A DNA stretch of 40,626 nucleotides, taken from contig NZ_JANGCE010000032.1 of assembly GCF_024462775.1 (NCBI RefSeq), positions 1-40,626 on the forward strand. Reading direction: 5' to 3'. The number at the start of each line of letters is the position of its first letter. Position 1 is the stretch's first letter. A program made the translations under genes and the position numbers. This document shows, one piece after another, positions 23,437-30,612 of this stretch. A model generated the notes under the pieces. That model was given only the letters and a program-made list of their open reading frames with translations, had not been told where the DNA came from and searched no databases. Origin of the DNA: Butyricicoccus faecihominis (GTDB taxonomy: Bacteria > Bacillota > Clostridia > Oscillospirales > Butyricicoccaceae).

Positions 23437-23461
23437 CAAGTGGGCGCGCCGATGGTATACT
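23433..23461 (+). promoter_or_regulatory. Antisense RNA promoter, unit 1
   Basis: TTGACA (23433-23438), 17 bases, TATACT (23456-23461). The TGA in TTGACA is the stop codon of the Gp15 gene. Confidence 0.75.
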
Positions 23462-23467
23462 GAAAAC

Positions 23468-23558
23468 ACAAAGGGACACTGTCGGCAGACGGTTAGCCCT
23501 GAAAGTTAAAGGTTCATAAGAAATGACCGCTTACTTTGCAGGTAGGGCGGTCATTTCG
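23468..23558 (+). ncRNA. Putative antitoxin RNA, unit 1
   Basis: The predicted transcript starts about seven bases after the -10 box and runs to the hairpin GAAATGACCGC / GCGGTCATTTC (23520-23530 / 23547-23557). Its 5' part can fold as ACTGTC-GGCA-GACGGT. It has no useful reading frame. It would overlap the last bases of the toxin gene on the opposite strand, as in TxpA/RatA-type loci. Ends are estimates. Confidence 0.55.
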
Positions 23559-23622
23559 CGTATATGGTCAGTATGTAAAGCAAAACTGCTGTGCATACAA
23601 AAAGCCGAAAAGCTTTGTCCAC
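23551..23622 (-). CDS. Putative type I toxin peptide, unit 1
   Basis: GTG start with AAAGGGGGTGA upstream encodes a 23-residue hydrophobic peptide starting DKAFRLFVCTAV and ending YILTIYAK. A single membrane-spanning helix is preceded by a basic/aromatic N-terminus. An ATG at 23643 would give 30 residues but has no ribosome site. The stop TGA lies inside the shared hairpin. Size and hydrophobicity are typical of type I toxins; the family is not one I recognise. Confidence 0.6.
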   Translation of the reverse strand: MDKAFRLFVCTAVLLYILTIYAK

Positions 23623-23689
23623 AATCGCGTCACCCCCTTTCATCAAGGGAGTGGCTAACCGCCTGCCGTCTGTGACAGTGCCCAAGGAC

Positions 23690-23718
23690 AGTATAGCATA
23701 TATCGACAAGGGCGGCAA
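23690..23718 (-). promoter_or_regulatory. Toxin mRNA promoter, unit 1
   Basis: On the minus strand TTGCCG (23713-23718), 17 bases, TATACT (23690-23695). It faces the antisense promoter at 23433. Confidence 0.65.
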
Positions 23719-23773
23719 CGGCAAACGACGGCACTGACGGATTGCGGTACGGCGCTGGTTGGCGCGGGCGTTC

Positions 23774-23823
23774 ACGCGCTGCTGCACGGCGGGGACGTGG
23801 CGGGGCTGCTGGGCCGAGATTGA
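23774..23823 (+). pseudogene. Duplicated 3' end of the Gp15 gene, unit 2
   Basis: Encodes the same C-terminal residues ALLHGGDVAGLLGRD and stop as 23387-23436 without the rest of the gene. It shows that the duplication unit included the gene end. Confidence 0.7.
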
Positions 23824-23848
23824 CAAGCGGGCGCCGCAATGGTATACT
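23820..23848 (+). promoter_or_regulatory. Antisense RNA promoter, unit 2
   Basis: TTGACA (23820-23825), 17 bases, TATACT (23843-23848), both boxes identical to unit 1 although the spacer differs. Confidence 0.75.
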
Positions 23849-23854
23849 GAAAAC

Positions 23855-23943
23855 ACAAAGGGACACTGTCGGCAGACGGTTAGCCCTCAAATGTCTTTAG
23901 TCGAAATGACCGCTAACTTTTGCAGGGTTGGGCGGTCATTTTG
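23855..23943 (+). ncRNA. Putative antitoxin RNA, unit 2
   Basis: Same layout as unit 1, ending at the hairpin GAAATGACCGC / GCGGTCATTTT (23903-23913 / 23932-23942). The loop and the upstream linker differ from unit 1 while the stem is kept. Confidence 0.55.
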
Positions 23944-24004
23944 CATTTATCGTAAGTATGTAGAGCGAAAACGCTATGCACACCAGAAACCGGAAAAGTT
24001 TCAT
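23936..24004 (-). CDS. Putative type I toxin peptide, unit 2
   Basis: ATG with AAAGGGGGTGAT upstream encodes a 22-residue peptide, MKLFRFLVCIAF then SLYILTINAK. Compared with unit 3, many codon changes are silent (for example CTT/CTC, TTC/TTT, ACG/ACC, AAA/AAG), which argues that the peptide is under selection. Confidence 0.65.
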   Translation of the reverse strand: MKLFRFLVCIAFSLYILTINAK

Positions 24005-24076
24005 CCGCAAATGCTATCACCCCCTTTCATCAAGGGAGTGGCCAACCGCCTGCCGTCTGTGACAGTGCCCAAGGAC

Positions 24077-24105
24077 AGTATACCATATTTCGACAAGGGC
24101 GGCAA
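24077..24105 (-). promoter_or_regulatory. Toxin mRNA promoter, unit 2
   Basis: Minus strand TTGCCG (24100-24105), 17 bases, TATACT (24077-24082). Confidence 0.65.
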
Positions 24106-24159
24106 CGGCAAACGACGGCACTGACGGATTGCGGTACGGCGCTGGTTGGCGCGGGCGTT

Positions 24160-24211
24160 CACGCGCTGCCGCGCGGCGGGAATGTGGCGAGAGCTGCTGG
24201 GCCGAGATTGA
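24160..24211 (+). pseudogene. Duplicated 3' end of the Gp15 gene, unit 3
   Basis: A more decayed copy of the gene end; the spacing between GCGGCGGG and CTGCTGGGCCGAGATTGA has changed, so the frame is lost, but the TTGACA overlap is kept. Confidence 0.6.
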
Positions 24212-24236
24212 CAAGCGGTCGCGCCGATGGTATACT
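24208..24236 (+). promoter_or_regulatory. Antisense RNA promoter, unit 3
   Basis: TTGACA (24208-24213), 17 bases, TATACT (24231-24236). Confidence 0.75.
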
Positions 24237-24242
24237 GAATAT

Positions 24243-24330
24243 ACAAAGGGACACTGTCGGCAGACGGTTGACCCGAATCAATTACTTACAAAGTAACCGC
24301 TTCATTTGGTCGTGAGGGCGGTTACTTTGC
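24243..24330 (+). ncRNA. Putative antitoxin RNA, unit 3
   Basis: Ends at the hairpin CAAAGTAACCGC / GCGGTTACTTTG (24289-24300 / 24318-24329). Relative to units 1 and 2 both sides of the stem have changed together, keeping all pairs. Confidence 0.55.
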
Positions 24331-24396
24331 ATTTATGGTCAAAATATGTAGCAAGACTGCTGCACATAAGAAAACCCGAAAGAGTTTTCTGCCCAT
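24322..24396 (-). CDS. Putative type I toxin peptide, unit 3
   Basis: ATG with GGGAGGTGGTGCTT upstream, the best ribosome site of the three. It encodes a 24-residue peptide starting MGRKLFRVFLCAAV and ending HILTINAK. The stop is TAA rather than TGA because the hairpin containing it has changed. The start MGRKLF adds a positive charge before the membrane helix. Confidence 0.65.
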   Translation of the reverse strand: MGRKLFRVFLCAAVLLHILTINAK

Positions 24397-24459
24397 AAGC
24401 ACCACCTCCCTTGCAGGAGAGTGGCCAACCGCCTGCCGTCTGTGACAGTGCCCAAAAAT

Positions 24460-24488
24460 AGTATAGCATAACCAATAAAATACGACAA
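24460..24488 (-). promoter_or_regulatory. Toxin mRNA promoter, unit 3
   Basis: Minus strand TTGTCG (24483-24488), 17 bases, TATACT (24460-24465). The surrounding sequence differs from units 1 and 2 but both boxes and spacing are kept. Confidence 0.65.
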
Positions 24489-24541
24489 CCACCTTACAAA
24501 AGTAGGGTGGTTTTTTGATACCCAAAACGAGGTGAACAGCA

Positions 24542-27500
24542 TTGGCAAACGATGGTTCGGTAGAAATTAAAATAATCGGTGACGACAGTGACCTGAAAAA
24601 GAAGCTCGGCGGTATCGGCGCGGCGGCGCAAAAGGCGGCAGGGACGATTGAGAAAGCCTTTCAGGCCGTCGCATCGTTCGATAAGCTGGTAAAGGGCATT
24701 CAGGAGGCGTCGTGCGCAGTAGAGCTGTTTAACATGCGGCAATCGGCCTCCGCGGTGCAGTCGGGCGTCACGGCCGGCGCGCTGACGGCACAGGAAGCTA
24801 TTGTCGGCGTGCTGACCGGACAGATCGGGCTTGCCACCGCCGCGCAGGCGGCGTGGAATACGGTGATCGCCGCGAACCCGGTCGGCGCTGTAGTCGTTGC
24901 CGTTACCCTGTTGACGACCGGACTGGCGGCGCTATACGCGGCGACCGATACGGAGACGCAAGCGGAAAAGGCGGCGCGTGAGGAACGGGAGAAGCTGATC
25001 CAGTCGATCGACGACCGGACAGAGGCAACAAAAGAGCTGCAATCCGCTGCACAGGATCAGCTGAACGCCAGCTTGTCCGAGATCGACATTACCGCAGCGC
25101 AGGTGCGGGAGTTTGAGGGCCTGATCGACGCTAACGGCCGCGTAAAAAGCGGCTATGAGGGCCGCGCGGCCGTTCTGGAAAAGCTGATAAACGAAGCGAT
25201 CCCCGGCGCGATATCCAAGACCGAGGACGAGACCGGGACCTATTATGAGCTTTCGGACGCGATCGAGGAAACGATCCGCATGAAACGCGCGCAGGCGGTC
25301 TTAGACGCAAATCAAGAACAGTATAATGCTGCGCAGGCGGGCATTGTCGACGCGGAAAAGGAACGGTACCAGATTCAGCAAAAGCGCAATGACGCGCTGG
25401 AAAAGCAAAAGCAGATCGAAAGCGAGATCGAGGCGTTCAAAAGCGCTTCCACATTCAACGAAGCTGATTACGAGCAGATGAAGCTGGCGCTGGAAGAGCA
25501 GAAGCAACTGGTTTCCGATCTGGACGGTGAGTACGCGAAAGCGGACGGCACGGTAAGCGGCTACTACAAAACGATCTCGAACTACGAGGGTGTTTTAGCG
25601 GCCATGGAGCAGGGCGGCGAAGCGCTGGAACAGGCGCTGAACAAGGTACAGTACTCCTTTAAGACGGCGGGAACTGCCACCGTGGGCGAGCTGCAAGCCC
25701 AAGCGGACGAACTGGGCGGGATCTATCAGGATATGTTTGCGAGATACCGGTCCGGCGAAAGCGATATCACGGAAGCCCAAGTAAACAATATGCGGGCCAT
25801 GTGGGAATCGGCCGGCACGGAGCTGAAAACCGCGCAGGAAAACTTGATGACCGAGTGGTCCGCAAGCATAGCGGCGGGCCAGCCGCAGGTCGACGCAGCG
25901 GTCCAGTTGGTCGCGCAGGGGGTCGTTTCGGCAGCGGACGTCACGGCGCAGATGCAGGAAAAGGGCTACACGGTCACCGCTGAGTTTGCAAGCGGCATTG
26001 CCGCGGCGGAAGCCTTGGCAAGCGGCAACGCGGCGCAGGTGGAGGCCATGTGCGAGGCGGCGCTGGACGGCGACACCACGACATATGGCTATGACTTTAT
26101 GCAGGGCTTTTTGGAGGCTATTCTCGCCAGCAATCCGTCCGAAGAGGTGCGCGCCATGGTGCAGGCCGCGCTGGACGCGATCCCGGAGACACAGCAAAGC
26201 CATTCCCCCAGCGCGCTGACAATGGAGCAGGGCGGATATTTTGCGGAGGGCTATGCCGAGGGGATTGCAAACGGCGCGGGCGCGGCGGAAACGGCGGCGG
26301 GCAGTATGGCCGGGCAGGCCATTGCAAAGCTGCTCGGCATCGCGCCGCAGGCGCAGGAGGGCGGCGCGCAGGCGGCGACGCAGTACAGCACGGGTATGCG
26401 TTCCGGTGTGGCTGGCGCGGTGGAGGCCGCGATCCTTTTGGCGACCGGCGCGAGCGGCGCGGCAAAGGGCAAGGCCGGTGAGTTTAGCACGGTCGGCGGC
26501 GAGCTGTCGGCAAGCCTGAAAAGCGGCATTGATGGCGGCGCGCAGGCAGTCAGCACGGCGATGGACACGGTGGCCGCGGGTGCGAAGGGTTCCGCCGCCA
26601 AAGTGGCAAGCACTTTTCGTGCGGTCGGCGTAAACATGGCGCAAGGCCTGATGAACGGCATTTCCAGCATGGCGCGCAGCGTGGCGAACGCGGCGGCTTC
26701 GCTGGCGAAAAACGCGCTGGACGCGGCGAAACATGCGGTGGGCATTCAGTCGCCGTCGCGCGATTTCCGCGAAAAGGTCGGCCGCATGATGGGCATGGGC
26801 ATGGCGCTCGGCATCGGGGACAGCGAGGACACAGTTAGGAGCAACGTGGCGCTGCTGTCCCGGCACGCGCTGGAGGATGCGCGGGAGCACGCGAAGAGCT
26901 TTCAGGACATCGGCGGCCTGTACGTGGAAAACCTGACCTATGGCGTACAGAAGGGACGGGACGCGGCGCTTGACAAGTTCGAGCGCTGGCTCGACGCGGA
27001 TGTGGAGAAATTGGGGGCCCGCGACGACGCGACCGACGAGCAGAAGAAATCCTACGAGGACGCGGCCCGCGAGGTCATGACGGCCTACAAGGACGCGCTG
27101 AACGACGGCTACGACGAGGCGCTTTCCACGGTCAAGACGCGCGTAAACGAGCTGACGGCGGAATTTCAGGCGGCGCACGACGATCTGGTGCGGCAGCAGG
27201 AGAGCATGCAAAAGAAGCTTTCCGGCTTTGGCGACCTGTTCACGATCGGCAAGAACGGCGATCTGTCCCTCGGCAAGATCGAGGACAATATCAAAGCGGT
27301 CAAGCGGTACGACGACGCGCTGACCGAACTTGCGGGCCTTGGTGTGTCGGACGAGTTCATGCAGCAGGTGACGGCGCTCGGCGTGGAAGAGGGCGCCAAG
27401 TTCGCGGAAAAGCTGATAGCGCTGCCGCCCGAAGCGTTGAAACAATATACCGACGCTTGGCAGGAGCAGCAGGACCTCGCAAAGGAGGTTGCGGAAAAGT

Positions 27501-28060
27501 TCTACGCGGATCAGCTCGAAACGCTGGAAAACGATTTTACCGGCAAGCTGGACGAGACGCTGGAAAGCGTGCCGGACCTGCTGACCGATATTGGCAAGGA
27601 CAGCATTCAGGGCATGATCGACGGCATGTACTCCAAATCCGGCATGCTGTCCGCGGCGGCGAGCGAGATCGTCAGCAGGGCGATCAGCGCGATGCGCCGG
27701 GCGGCGGACGTGAACAGCCCCTCAAAAAAGACGCGCGATCTGGTGGGGCGGCCGCTGGCCGAGGGCGTGGCGGTCGGCTTTGACAAGCAGATGGGCGACG
27801 TGTACCGGCAGATCAGCCGCACGCTGGATGGCGAAGTACTGAAGCTGTCTGCGGATGTAAGGGTGCAGGCCGAACGGCAGGCGGCAAAGGCCGGCCCCGC
27901 GCCGGTGCAGACGGTGTACAAGACGACGCACACCGTCGCGACGCCGGTGATCGAGTTCAAGGGCGAGCTGGCACAGCTCGGCCGGCTGCTGACGCCGGTC
28001 GTCCGCATGGAGGAAAAGCGAAAGGGCGGCAGCATGGCAAAGGGAGGCGCATACGCATGA
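24542..28060 (+). CDS. Tail tape measure protein
   Basis: A 1172-residue protein (ANDGSVEIKIIGDDSDLKKK at the N-terminus), long helical and Ala-rich. A hydrophobic segment near residues 115-140 (NPVGAVVVAVTLLTTG) is preceded by AAQAAWNTVIA. A coiled-coil middle follows, and the C-terminal region carries two AVGIQSPSRDFREKVG / DVNSPSKKTRDLVG-like motifs. It sets tail length and is injected with DNA. The start is TTG, eight bases after CGAGGTG. About 350-400 residues per 50-60 nm would predict a long flexible tail, if intact. Confidence 0.93.
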   Translation: MANDGSVEIKIIGDDSDLKKKLGGIGAAAQKAAGTIEKAFQAVASFDKLVKGIQEASCAVELFNMRQSASAVQSGVTAGALTAQEAIVGVLTGQIGLATAAQAAWNTVIAANPVGAVVVAVTLLTTGLAALYAATDTETQAEKAAREEREKLIQSIDDRTEATKELQSAAQDQLNASLSEIDITAAQVREFEGLIDANGRVKSGYEGRAAVLEKLINEAIPGAISKTEDETGTYYELSDAIEETIRMKRAQAVLDANQEQYNAAQAGIVDAEKERYQIQQKRNDALEKQKQIESEIEAFKSASTFNEADYEQMKLALEEQKQLVSDLDGEYAKADGTVSGYYKTISNYEGVLAAMEQGGEALEQALNKVQYSFKTAGTATVGELQAQADELGGIYQDMFARYRSGESDITEAQVNNMRAMWESAGTELKTAQENLMTEWSASIAAGQPQVDAAVQLVAQGVVSAADVTAQMQEKGYTVTAEFASGIAAAEALASGNAAQVEAMCEAALDGDTTTYGYDFMQGFLEAILASNPSEEVRAMVQAALDAIPETQQSHSPSALTMEQGGYFAEGYAEGIANGAGAAETAAGSMAGQAIAKLLGIAPQAQEGGAQAATQYSTGMRSGVAGAVEAAILLATGASGAAKGKAGEFSTVGGELSASLKSGIDGGAQAVSTAMDTVAAGAKGSAAKVASTFRAVGVNMAQGLMNGISSMARSVANAAASLAKNALDAAKHAVGIQSPSRDFREKVGRMMGMGMALGIGDSEDTVRSNVALLSRHALEDAREHAKSFQDIGGLYVENLTYGVQKGRDAALDKFERWLDADVEKLGARDDATDEQKKSYEDAAREVMTAYKDALNDGYDEALSTVKTRVNELTAEFQAAHDDLVRQQESMQKKLSGFGDLFTIGKNGDLSLGKIEDNIKAVKRYDDALTELAGLGVSDEFMQQVTALGVEEGAKFAEKLIALPPEALKQYTDAWQEQQDLAKEVAEKFYADQLETLENDFTGKLDETLESVPDLLTDIGKDSIQGMIDGMYSKSGMLSAAASEIVSRAISAMRRAADVNSPSKKTRDLVGRPLAEGVAVGFDKQMGDVYRQISRTLDGEVLKLSADVRVQAERQAAKAGPAPVQTVYKTTHTVATPVIEFKGELAQLGRLLTPVVRMEEKRKGGSMAKGGAYA

Positions 28061-28431
28061 TACAGATCGACGGCACAAAATTCCCCGGCGTGGGCATTGC
28101 GGATTTGCAACGCGGGGAGCAGCGGGATTACAAATACAACCTGACCGCCGAGGACGGGACAAGGCGCGCCGAGGTGCGCGCCCGTTACCGGGTCTATACC
28201 GCGACGCTGGGCAGCATTTCGCAGGACGACTACGACCGGCTGCGCCGCGCGCTGGCGACCGATCTGCCCAGTGTTTTTGTCACGCTGCCGGACGGTCAGG
28301 CCGATGTGACGATGGAGGCGCGGGTGGAGCTGGGCGACGACGCGCTGCTGTTTATCGACGGCGGCACGCGCCGCTGGGACGGCCTGACGCTGACCATCAC
28401 GGGCGTAACGCCGCTGGAGGAAGGCCGATGA
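28057..28431 (+). CDS. Tail protein after tape measure
   Basis: A 124-residue beta-rich protein (MIQIDGTKFPGVGIADLQRG; ALATDLPSVFVTLPDG; LTLTITGVTPLEEG). It overlaps both neighbours by ATGA. The position suggests a small distal tail or baseplate component; no firm family. Confidence 0.65.
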   Translation: MIQIDGTKFPGVGIADLQRGEQRDYKYNLTAEDGTRRAEVRARYRVYTATLGSISQDDYDRLRRALATDLPSVFVTLPDGQADVTMEARVELGDDALLFIDGGTRRWDGLTLTITGVTPLEEGR

Positions 28432-30110
28432 AGACCGAGACCCTGATCCATTACGAATTGGTAGACCCGACGGCTGCCGCGGACGGCGCGCCGCGCGCGG
28501 ACGACAAACAGCCATGGGTAGACCTTGCCGAGCTGCACGACCACGCGGAGGCGCGCGTGCCGACGCGGTGGGGCACGCTGGAGCAGAACGAGTTCCTGCT
28601 CGACGGCCAATACCGGCTGTTTGCCGACGACCCGGCCGCCGAGGACATGGGCCTGTGGTCGCTCTCGCAGAGCGATGATAAAGGGCGGTTCAGTCAGCCG
28701 CCGGCGCTTACCGTCGGTTTCTCAAACCCGCATACCTCGCTTGGGCTGACGCTGGTGTTTTCAGACACGACAGGGGACTGGTGCAGCGCGCTTTCGGTGC
28801 AGTGGTTCGACGAAGCGGGCGGGCTGCTGGCGGCGCAGGACTTCGCGCCGACGGGGCCTGTCTACTTTTGCGACAGGCTGGTGCAGAACTATTACGGGCT
28901 GGCGCTGACCTTCCGCGCGACCAACAAGCCCTACCGTTATTTGAAGCTGTTCAAGCTGATCTACGGCATGGTGGAGGAGCTGACGGGCGACCGCATCACC
29001 GAGGCTTCGCTTTTAGAGGAAGCCGACCCGGCTGGTATGACAGTGAGCGTCAATACCTTCCGTTTCGGCTTTTACGCGGACCGGCGCTTTGACCTGCTGG
29101 ACATGTCGGGCGTGTATTCTGTGTTCCAGCAGCAGCAGCGCGTGACCGTGCGGCAAAAGGTGGACGGCGCGCTGCGCGAAATGGGCACGTTCTATACCGA
29201 TACGCCCGAGGTAGAGGACCAGCGGGCCGTGTCGATCGACTGCATCGACCTGATCGGCGTGATCGGTCAGACGGACTACATGGGCGGCCTTTGGCTGGAC
29301 GGCATTGCGGCGGGCGAGCTGCTGGGCGAGATCATGCGTTCGGCGGGCGTTACAGATTACGAGATCGACCCGGCGCTGGCGGGGACCGTGGTCAAGGGGT
29401 ATTTGCCGGTCTGCTCGCACCGGGAGGCGGTGCAGCAGCTCGCGTTCGCGATCGGCGCAATGGTGCGCTGCGCGCGGAGCGACAAGGTGCGGCTGGTGCC
29501 TGTGCCCACGGCGGCGTTCACGGTCATTGCGCCGCGCGACAAGGTGGCGGGGCACCGGCAGACGCAGCGGCGCTATGTTTCGGGCGTGGAGGTGTACACG
29601 CACCACTATGCGCTGACCGGCCTTTCCAAGGACCGGGACGAGCTTTTCCGGGCCGTGTGCAAGGCAGGGGAAGAGCGGGTGATGTTTGGGTCGCCGTCCA
29701 CAAGCCTGTCCTGCGAGGGCGCGGAGATCGTGGAGAGCGGCGTGAACTACGCGCGGCTGCGCGTCCATGAGGAGGGCGAGGTCGTGCTGACCGGCAAGAG
29801 CTACGAGGACCAGATGAGCCTTGGCGGCAGCGTGTACGCGGCGCGTCTGCCCGCGGGCGCGCGGGCGAACGTACAGAGCTTTGAGGACTGCACGCTGACG
29901 GCGGACCCGCAGGCGGTCGCGCAGCGGCTGTACGACTATTACCAGCGGCGCGTTGAGGACCGGGGCGATCTGTTCCCGGTGGCGGCCGCCGCGGGCGATG
30001 CGGTGGAGCTGCAAACAAAGGGCGGCATGACGCTCACCGGCACGGTGGAGAGCATGGATATCGATCTGACGGGCGGCGGTATCGCAAAGGCGGTGATCGC
30101 GGGTGGATGA
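28428..30110 (+). CDS. Tail hub/baseplate protein
   Basis: A 560-residue protein. The N-terminal part (residues 1-180) is beta-sandwich-like with GFSNPHTSLGLTLVFSDTTG. A gp27/tail-hub-like region follows, with FRFGFYADRRFDLLDMSGVY, QQQQRVTVRQKVDGALREMG and IDCIDLIGVIGQTDYMGGLW. A C-terminal barrel follows. The layout matches siphovirus tail-hub proteins that bind the tape measure and fibres. ATGA overlap with the previous gene. Confidence 0.75.
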   Translation: MKTETLIHYELVDPTAAADGAPRADDKQPWVDLAELHDHAEARVPTRWGTLEQNEFLLDGQYRLFADDPAAEDMGLWSLSQSDDKGRFSQPPALTVGFSNPHTSLGLTLVFSDTTGDWCSALSVQWFDEAGGLLAAQDFAPTGPVYFCDRLVQNYYGLALTFRATNKPYRYLKLFKLIYGMVEELTGDRITEASLLEEADPAGMTVSVNTFRFGFYADRRFDLLDMSGVYSVFQQQQRVTVRQKVDGALREMGTFYTDTPEVEDQRAVSIDCIDLIGVIGQTDYMGGLWLDGIAAGELLGEIMRSAGVTDYEIDPALAGTVVKGYLPVCSHREAVQQLAFAIGAMVRCARSDKVRLVPVPTAAFTVIAPRDKVAGHRQTQRRYVSGVEVYTHHYALTGLSKDRDELFRAVCKAGEERVMFGSPSTSLSCEGAEIVESGVNYARLRVHEEGEVVLTGKSYEDQMSLGGSVYAARLPAGARANVQSFEDCTLTADPQAVAQRLYDYYQRRVEDRGDLFPVAAAAGDAVELQTKGGMTLTGTVESMDIDLTGGGIAKAVIAGG

Positions 30111-30612
30111 TCTGAAATACAACCGCAGCCGCGAGATCGTCGAGCGAGCGGCGGCGGGCGACGACAGCGACCTGTATGTGGCCAAGGACCTGCGCGGCGT
30201 GGCGGCGCGCGACGGGGCGCGGCTGGTTTGGCCGGCCGACCTGTCGGACGCTTACCTGAACGCCGCCGACCTAAACCGTATCGAGGGGGCCACGGGCACG
30301 GCGCGGGCGCGGCTGCTGGAAAACGGCTACGCGCCGGATACCGAAAGCATCCGCGCGGACTGGACGCGCACGGCGTTCCCGACGCGCGAACAGTTTGACC
30401 GGATACGGCGCAACGTGGATAAGCTGCAAGAAAGCTATTATCCCCTGCCCGGCTGGCGGGCGATCGACTTTACGGAAACACTGGATTACAACCAGTCGAA
30501 CGCGATCGAATGGGACCTGCATTTGCTGCTGCTGACGATCGACGGCATGGTTGAGGCGGCGGAGCTGCGGCAGGCAAATTCGTTCGCAATGGAAGCAGGA
30601 GGGATTTTATGA
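30103..30612 (+). CDS. Baseplate-associated phage protein
   Basis: A 169-residue protein (VAKDLRGVAARDGARLVWPA; LNAADLNRIEGATGTARARL; LQESYYPLPGWRAIDFTETL; SNAIEWDLHLLLLTIDGMVE). The pattern of NRIE and a helix near the end is common in small baseplate proteins encoded after the tail hub in Clostridia phages. GTG start overlapping the previous gene. Confidence 0.65.
   Translation: MDDLKYNRSREIVERAAAGDDSDLYVAKDLRGVAARDGARLVWPADLSDAYLNAADLNRIEGATGTARARLLENGYAPDTESIRADWTRTAFPTREQFDRIRRNVDKLQESYYPLPGWRAIDFTETLDYNQSNAIEWDLHLLLLTIDGMVEAAELRQANSFAMEAGGIL

Larger units (their letters stand above)
23387..24488. repeat. Three tandem units of about 387 bp (toxin-antitoxin-like array)
   Basis: GATTGACAAG recurs at 23431, 23818 and 24206 (periods 387 and 388). 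Each unit carries the tail end of the Gp15 gene, a plus-strand promoter, a GGGACACTGTCGGCAGACGG block, a stem-loop, a minus-strand peptide gene, an inverted copy of the block, and a minus-strand promoter. Divergence is highest in unit 3. There is no other gene in 23437-24541. Confidence 0.85.

Noticed and set aside
23387-24488. CRISPR-like array
   Set aside because: The units are about 387 bp and homologous through most of their length, with no short repeat and unique spacers and no cas genes.
23551-24525. Longer minus-strand proteins (about 70-100 aa) through the cassettes
   Set aside because: They run through the predicted promoter and leader, differ in frame between units and lack ribosome sites; only the last 22-24 codons are conserved.
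25595-27445. 616-aa minus-strand frame opposite the tape measure gene
   Set aside because: Arg/Leu/His-rich shadow typical of GC-rich antisense; no family features.
29013-30185. 390-aa minus-strand frame opposite the tail hub gene
   Set aside because: Shadow frame with Arg/His/Ala bias.
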